From assembly GCF_900100765.1 (NCBI RefSeq), contig NZ_FNFO01000011.1:186001-250000 (forward strand): a DNA stretch of 64,000 nucleotides, written 5' to 3'. The stretch comes from Catalinimonas alkaloidigena (GTDB lineage: Bacteria > Bacteroidota > Bacteroidia > Cytophagales > Flexibacteraceae). This document shows positions 59,806 to 64,000 of this stretch, one piece after another; positions within the stretch are counted from its first letter, which is position 1; each line of letters begins with the position of its first letter. The notes beneath the pieces are model-generated. The model did no database searches. It was not told the origin of the DNA and saw nothing but the letters and a program-made list of their open reading frames with translations. A program made the position numbers and the translations under genes.

Positions 59806-61158
59806 TTACAGCCCGAGCGACCAGCCGTCGCGGTAGTCGCGGCGCAGGTACTGGTTCAGTTCGGGTGCGTTGGTAAACTGCATGTTGGTGTTGTCCCAGA
59901 TCAGCTTCTTGTTCGGTTCGTACAACCCTACGACGCCCAGCAGCATCGTTTCGGTGAGGGGCCCGGCGTAATCGAAGTTGGAACTGGGTTTGCGCCCTTT
60001 GCCTTCTTTGCAGGCGTTGGCCCAGTCCATTTCGTGGCTGACGGTGACGCGCGGAATCGTCGGCTTGGGAGGCTGGAAGGCGTCCATCAACCCCTGCGGC
60101 AGCAGGCGCGGGTTGCGTCCGTAGGTCTCGTGCATCAGCTTGCCTTTCGAGCCCACAAAGATCACCCCGCCGGTTTTGTTCATCTCTTCGCCCTCGGGCA
60201 GTTCGTCGGGGCGGGGCGGCATCAGACCCCCGTCGTACCAGTGCATGGTGACGGCGGGGCGGCCGGCCTTGGCCGGAAACTCGTAATGGACGATGGTCGC
60301 CAGCGGATAACTTTCTTTGTTGAAGGGCGTGGACGTGGCCATCACGCTCGACGGCGGCCCCAGTTCGAGCGCCCAGTTGGGATGGTCGATCAGGTGCGCG
60401 CCCATGTCGCCGATGGCGCCGACGCCATAGTCGGTCCAGCCGCGCCATTTGAACGGCGTGTAGGCTTCGTTATACGGCACAAACGGCGCCGGCCCGAGGA
60501 ACAGGTCCCACGCCAGCGTATCCGGAACGGGCTGCGATTTTTCGGGGCGGGGCATGCCCTGCGGCCAGATCGGCCGGTTGGTCCAGGCGTGGACTTCGCT
60601 TACTTCGCCGATGGCCCCGGCCTGAATCCATTCGTTGATCTTACGGGCGTCGTCGGTCGAGTGTCCCTGGTTGCCCATCTGGGTGACGACCTTGGCTTTG
60701 CGGGCGGCATCGGCCAGCACTCGGGCTTCGTATACGGTGAACGTCAAGGGCTTCTGCACGTACAGGTGCTTGCCCATTTGCAGGCCCGCCATCGCCACGA
60801 CGGCGTGGGTGTGGTCGGGGGTGGCAATCACCAGGGCGTCGATGTCTTTCTGTTTGTCGAGCATCTGGCGGTAGTCTTTGTACCGCTTGGCGTTGGGATA
60901 GGTTTCGAACACCGGCGCGGCGTAGGCGTGGTCCACGTCGCAGAGCGCCACGATGTTCTCACTTTCCAGATTTTTGAGGTTGGCTTTCCCCATGCCGCCG
61001 ATGCCGACACCGGCAATGTTCAGCTTGTCACTGGGCGCTACAAACCCCTTGCCGAGCACGTGGCGGGGCACAATCATAAAGGCCCCGGCGGCCAGACCCG
61101 CGCCTTTTACAAATTCACGGCGGTTGAGGTGGCGTTTGGGCAGGTTGTCTTGTTTCAT
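59806..61158 (-). CDS. Gfo/Idh/MocA-family oxidoreductase, Tat-exported (second copy)
   Basis: 450 residues. Twin-arginine signal [20 protein letters not shown] (about 10-29). NAD(P)-binding [40 protein letters not shown], and the family Lys in VQKPLTF; the C-terminal region contains [20 protein letters not shown] and [20 protein letters not shown]. This longer subgroup is common in Bacteroidota and Planctomycetota and is annotated for exported sugar oxidoreductases. It is not the closest relative of the neighbour at 56849 (different spacing and DHTHAV versus DHWHPL), so the pair is not a recent duplication. ATG 61158 begins the signal. Confidence 0.9.
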   Translation of the reverse strand: MKQDNLPKRHLNRREFVKGAGLAAGAFMIVPRHVLGKGFVAPSDKLNIAGVGIGGMGKANLKNLESENIVALCDVDHAYAAPVFETYPNAKRYKDYRQMLDKQKDIDALVIATPDHTHAVVAMAGLQMGKHLYVQKPLTFTVYEARVLADAARKAKVVTQMGNQGHSTDDARKINEWIQAGAIGEVSEVHAWTNRPIWPQGMPRPEKSQPVPDTLAWDLFLGPAPFVPYNEAYTPFKWRGWTDYGVGAIGDMGAHLIDHPNWALELGPPSSVMATSTPFNKESYPLATIVHYEFPAKAGRPAVTMHWYDGGLMPPRPDELPEGEEMNKTGGVIFVGSKGKLMHETYGRNPRLLPQGLMDAFQPPKPTIPRVTVSHEMDWANACKEGKGRKPSSNFDYAGPLTETMLLGVVGLYEPNKKLIWDNTNMQFTNAPELNQYLRRDYRDGWSLGL

Positions 61159-61300
61159 GGGAGCAATGGAATGGATCGGTGAAAAATGGGGGCATTCCCG
61201 GCTGGGCAGGCCCCGGCACACCAAAGTGCGAATTAATTGGCAAACAAACCAACAGCGCGGCGGGCGAAATCGCGGCTGTGGGTGGAAACGAAGCGCGGCC

Positions 61301-62467
61301 TTACTGGGGCAGTTGCATCGTCTGGCGCATCTTGTCGAAGATGGCGGTGTTCTGATACACTCCCGCAAACTGCTCGGCCCCCGGACCGTAGGCAAACACC
61401 GGAATCAACGTGCCCGAATGGCCTCCGGTCGAAAAACCGAAGCTGATCGAATCGTAGTCGCTGCGCGTGCCGTTGGCGGTCGGCACGTCGGTCGAATGGA
61501 GCGTGAAACCGCCCGTTTCGTGATCGGCCGTGACCACTACCAGCGTATTGCCCTGTTTCTCGGCGAAATCGAGCGCGACGCCCAGCGTCTTGTCGAAGTC
61601 GAGCACTTCCTGCACGAGGTATTCGCCGTTGTTTTCGTGACCGCCCCAGTCGATCTGCGAACCTTCCACCATCAGGAAAAACGGCTGCCCCGCCTGTGTC
61701 AGGTAGTCGAGCGCCAGTTGGGTGGCGTTGGGCAGAAAATCGCCCCGGTCTTCCAGCATGGTGGGCATGCCCGTCCCCGCCAGCAGGTAGCCGTATTTCT
61801 GACCGGCCTTCCACGATTGCGGCGTCAGGGCTGTCGTGTCCAGCACAAAGCCCGCCTGCGTCAGCGTGTCGTAGTAACTCAGGCCGTCGCTCCGGTGAAA
61901 GAAGAAATCTTTTCCGCCGCCCGCAAAGAAATCAACGGGCGAGTGCGTCATCTGCGCCGCAATGGCTTCTTCGCTGCTGCGTTTGGCCTCGTGCGCAAAA
62001 AAGGAGGCGGGCGTCGCGTGGGTGATGGACGACGTGGCGACCAGCCCGGTGGGGCAGTCGGGGCACGCCTGTTCCAGAATTTCCAGGATGTTCGGAAGCG
62101 GTTGTTCGTTGTCGTCGACGCCGATGGCGCCGTTGTAGGTTTTCTGTCCGGCCGAAAAGGCCGTGGCCCCTGCCGCCGAATCGGTGATTTTATGGCTGGA
62201 CGAGGACGTGCGGCTCAGGCCGATGATGGGAAAGCGCGCAAAGTTAGGTTCGCCCTCACCGAAGTAGAAGGCGCTGGAGACCTGCGAAAGGCCCATGCCA
62301 TCGCCGATCAACAGGATGATGTTCGGGCGGCTGGCGGCGGTATCGGCCGAAGCCATCTGGTTACCTGGCGCGGCCGAAGGGTTGGTACAGGACGACAGCC
62401 AAGCCGACAGACCCAGCAGACTCAGGACCGACAGCGGCCGGAAACAAGCGTGTAAAGAACGATGCAT
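61301..62467 (-). CDS. Alkaline phosphatase, lipoprotein
   Basis: 388 residues. Lipoprotein signal ([16 protein letters not shown], Cys27). The PhoA-type core is intact: metal site [13 protein letters not shown] (about 57-69), nucleophile Ser in [28 protein letters not shown] and [11 protein letters not shown], with a late His in STGGHSGT. It removes phosphate from many monoesters in the envelope. It is shorter than E. coli PhoA, like other Bacteroidota enzymes. ATG 62467 is preferred to a GTG seven codons upstream. The Tat oxidoreductase gene follows 142 bases downstream. Confidence 0.94.
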   Translation of the reverse strand: MHRSLHACFRPLSVLSLLGLSAWLSSCTNPSAAPGNQMASADTAASRPNIILLIGDGMGLSQVSSAFYFGEGEPNFARFPIIGLSRTSSSSHKITDSAAGATAFSAGQKTYNGAIGVDDNEQPLPNILEILEQACPDCPTGLVATSSITHATPASFFAHEAKRSSEEAIAAQMTHSPVDFFAGGGKDFFFHRSDGLSYYDTLTQAGFVLDTTALTPQSWKAGQKYGYLLAGTGMPTMLEDRGDFLPNATQLALDYLTQAGQPFFLMVEGSQIDWGGHENNGEYLVQEVLDFDKTLGVALDFAEKQGNTLVVVTADHETGGFTLHSTDVPTANGTRSDYDSISFGFSTGGHSGTLIPVFAYGPGAEQFAGVYQNTAIFDKMRQTMQLPQ

Positions 62468-62589
62468 AGGAAAAGAAGCGTAAGCCACGGGAGTATTTGA
62501 CGCACAAAGGTGGGCCGAAATGCAATGCCCTGCATGAACTTTCTGTTAAATTCCTGAGAAAAGCGGCCTCCGATTGGTAACACAGGGGA

Positions 62590-62639
62590 AAAAGAAGGCC
62601 CCGAGCGCGTCGTGAACAAGAGCGTTCGCGCGTCTCGGG
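62590..62639 (-). terminator. Minus-strand terminator-like hairpin
   Basis: On the minus strand CCCGAGACGCG pairs with CGCGCTCGGG (one bulged A), and is followed by GGCCTTCTTTTT. It points away from the small ORF at 62659-62790, so it may end a short transcript there. Confidence 0.55.
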
Positions 62640-62658
62640 TACCTTCCGGGAACGACGG

Positions 62659-62790
62659 TTAGCGGGGGAGGGACAGCGCGGAAGGAACCGGGATGCTAAC
62701 CGCGCGTTGCGAGTAGTGGGCCACGTCGCGAACCGTAGCCGGAAACAGCTGGCAGAAGATCAGGACGGGGTAGAGGCGACGGAGGATCAT
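62659..62790 (-). CDS. Possible 43-residue exported peptide
   Basis: 43 residues from ATG 62790 to TAA 62659. It begins MILRRLYPVLIFCQLFPATV, which looks like a short signal peptide (basic then hydrophobic, ending near Ala-Thr-Val), followed by RDVAHYSQRAVSIPVPS. No family is recognised. The only support beyond the reading frame is the terminator-like hairpin 20 bases downstream on the same strand. The rest of the 563-base gap 62468-63030 shows nothing else. Confidence 0.3.
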   Translation of the reverse strand: MILRRLYPVLIFCQLFPATVRDVAHYSQRAVSIPVPSALSLPR

Positions 62791-63030
62791 GGCCGGAAGC
62801 GTTTAAGCGTTGTGTCTGACCCTAAATCGAACGCTCCGGCTCAAGGTCATCTGCTGCCTTCCGAAAAACGAGTGAAAAATCGAAGGGAATTTTGGGAGGT
62901 ACAAAACAAGCCAAACTCAGCTGAGAAAAAGCAGGCTTGAGCCTACCGAGATTCCCGATGGGTAAATCATAGGAACGGGGTTGCCGATTTCTCCTTATCT
63001 TTTGCTGTACTCCCTAAACTGCCTCGCGCC

Positions 63031-63417
63031 ATGCAAACTTCTGCCGCTACTTCCGTGGATGCGTACATTTCCGGCTTCTCAGACGAACTCCGGCAACGGC
63101 TGACGGCCATCCGCACCGTGGTGCAGCAGGTCGCGCCCGAAGCGCAGGAAATCATCAAGTACCAGATGCCGACGTTCGTGTGGCACGGAAATCTGGTCCA
63201 CTTTGCCGCGTTCAAGCACCACATCGGTTTTTATCCGGTGCCTTCGGCCATTGACGCTTTTCAGGAAGAACTGGTCGGCTACAAACGCGCCAAAGGCACA
63301 GTCCAGTTTCCCCACGACCAACCGCTGCCCCTGGACCTGATCCGGCGCATGGTCGCGTTTCGGGTGCAGGAAAACCAAGCAAAGGCGGCGCAAAAAGCGA
63401 AGAAGGGCACCGTTTAG
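63031..63417 (+). CDS. DUF1801 family protein (YdhG-like)
   Basis: 128 residues. Contains the DUF1801 core: VDAYISGFSDELRQRLTAIR, VVQQVAPEAQEIIKYQMPTF, HFAAFKHHIGFYP and GTVQFPHDQPLPLDLIRRMV. The fold is that of the frataxin-like YdhG/YdeI proteins, proposed to help in iron delivery, a role which is not established. The C-terminus is Lys-rich (QAKAAQKAKKG). Cytosolic, monocistronic. Confidence 0.88.
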   Translation: MQTSAATSVDAYISGFSDELRQRLTAIRTVVQQVAPEAQEIIKYQMPTFVWHGNLVHFAAFKHHIGFYPVPSAIDAFQEELVGYKRAKGTVQFPHDQPLPLDLIRRMVAFRVQENQAKAAQKAKKGTV

Positions 63418-63438
63418 GAAAGTCGGGAGCGCATGAAA

Positions 63439-63470
63439 AAAGGCAAACACTTCCCAGCGTTTGCCTTTCT
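63439..63470. terminator. Bidirectional terminator between DUF1801 gene and the dehydrogenase gene
   Basis: AAAGGCAAAC (63439-63448) pairs with GTTTGCCTTT (63459-63468) around a 10-base loop; the A run AAAAA before it gives a T run on the minus strand. Confidence 0.8.
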
Positions 63471-63493
63471 GATTTTAAGACGGGAGGGTGTGG

Positions 63494-64000
63494 TTACCCC
63501 ATCACGATTTCCTGTTGGGCGAAGGGCTGGCTGTAGAGGCGCTTGCCCGTGGCACGGTACAGCGCGTTGGCCAGTGCGCCGACAATCGGCGGCAGGGCCG
63601 GCTCGCCCAGTCCGGTGGGGTCGATCCCATTCTCCACAAAGAAAGTCTCTACTTCCTCGGGGGCTTCGTTATTCCGAATCAGCCGGTAGGTATTGAAGTT
63701 GCTCTGCTCGGGGGCGCCGTCTTTGAACGTCACCGCCCCGTACATGGCGTGGCCGATGCCGTCCACAATGCCGCCCTGCACCTGGTTGAGGGCCCCTTCC
63801 GGGTTCACCACGATGCCGCAGTCGACCGCGCACCATACTTTCTTCACCTTGGGTTTGTTGTCCTGCATCACCACGTCGACCACCTGCGCCACGTACGAGT
63901 TGTGGCAGAAATACGCCGAAATGCCCCGCGAGACGCCATCCTGAGTCTTGCCCCAGCCGGATTTCTCTTTCACCAGCTTCAGCACGCCCGCGTACCGCTC
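63494..64000 (-). CDS. Xanthine dehydrogenase-family molybdopterin-binding subunit, C-terminal end
   Basis: The last 168 residues of a gene that continues past 64000. The segment GWGKTQDGVSRGISAYFCHN, VDCGIVVNPEGALNQVQGGI, VDGIGHAMYGAVTFKDG and the closing GIDPTGLGEPALPPIVGALA carry the signatures of the molybdenum hydroxylase large subunit; the Glu in GEPALPP is the catalytic base position. The motif spacing is that of the isoquinoline 1-oxidoreductase/aldehyde oxidase branch rather than true xanthine dehydrogenase, but the substrate cannot be set from this end. Such subunits work with a [2Fe-2S] subunit, expected upstream, outside the window. Confidence 0.85.
   Translation of the reverse strand, partial: ERYAGVLKLVKEKSGWGKTQDGVSRGISAYFCHNSYVAQVVDVVMQDNKPKVKKVWCAVDCGIVVNPEGALNQVQGGIVDGIGHAMYGAVTFKDGAPEQSNFNTYRLIRNNEAPEEVETFFVENGIDPTGLGEPALPPIVGALANALYRATGKRLYSQPFAQQEIVMG

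Noticed and set aside
60953-62455. 500-codon plus-strand frame across the Tat oxidoreductase and alkaline phosphatase genes
   Set aside because: Spans two genes with clear catalytic motifs on the other strand; no domain in its own product.
62707-62940. 77-codon plus-strand frame in the gap before the DUF1801 gene
   Set aside because: Polar low-complexity product without motif, start context or terminator; opposite strand has the better small candidate.

Overview
The window looks like chromosomal DNA of a Bacteroidota bacterium, most likely a moderately high-G+C member of the Cytophagales; the genus cannot be resolved by eye. The reasons are a SusC/SusD pair with its own ECF sigma/FecR regulators, a type IX secretion (T9SS) C-terminal sorting domain and a PorP/SprF-family protein, RCP1-like response regulators, FG-GAP/ASPIC lipoproteins, a short RpoD of the Bacteroidota type, few Shine-Dalgarno sequences, and several -7 elements of the form TAnnTTTG. 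No CRISPR array, phage, insertion sequence or rRNA is visible. One tRNA gene, tRNA-Arg(TCT), is present.

Layout. 1-5976: end of purF, a histidine phosphatase and a glycosyltransferase on the minus strand, then HMG-CoA reductase with an extra N-terminal domain, an ankyrin protein, a methyltransferase and a tandem GNAT enzyme. 6092-7816: lipoprotein gamma-glutamyltransferase. 8000-14715: a nutrient uptake locus of FecI-type sigma, FecR anti-sigma, SusC with an STN domain, and SusD. 14915-18517: a 1200-residue FG-GAP/ASPIC lipoprotein on the opposite strand. 18829-27635: aspartyl protease-like protein, Gfo/Idh/MocA enzyme, TPR protein, EtfB/EtfA, bifunctional-nuclease-like protein, nucleoside transporter, citrate synthase, tRNA-Arg, and a translationally coupled pair of tiny Cys-rich membrane proteins. 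27678-32938: five-PAS SpoIIE-type phosphatase, RsbW-like kinase, DUF2911 protein, malate dehydrogenase. 33205-38644: a tight operon of ECF sigma, TonB-like protein, type-B T9SS substrate and PorP/SprF-OmpA fusion. 39043-47135: RpoD, DUF72, an ABC ATPase, three small unknown proteins, ParE and a DEAD-box helicase. 47932-56143: a seven-gene phosphorelay island built around a CheB-CheR-PAS-kinase fusion. 56223-64000: a membrane protein, then exported or lipid-anchored enzymes on the minus strand (two Tat-type Gfo/Idh/MocA proteins, M28 peptidase, alkaline phosphatase), a DUF1801 protein, and the end of a molybdopterin-binding dehydrogenase.

How the genes work together. Two separate cell-surface signalling or secretion modules each carry their own ECF sigma factor (8000-14715 and 33205-38644). 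Two phosphorelay or partner-switching modules (27678-31060 and 47932-56143) contain many sensors but no recognisable DNA-binding output. The remaining genes are housekeeping functions (TCA cycle, ETF, purine synthesis, topoisomerase, RNA helicase). The most unusual candidates are the sigma/TonB/T9SS/PorP-OmpA operon, the CheB-CheR kinase island flanked by paralogous receivers, the coupled Cys-rich mini-membrane proteins after the tRNA, and an inverted repeat inside the helicase promoter.
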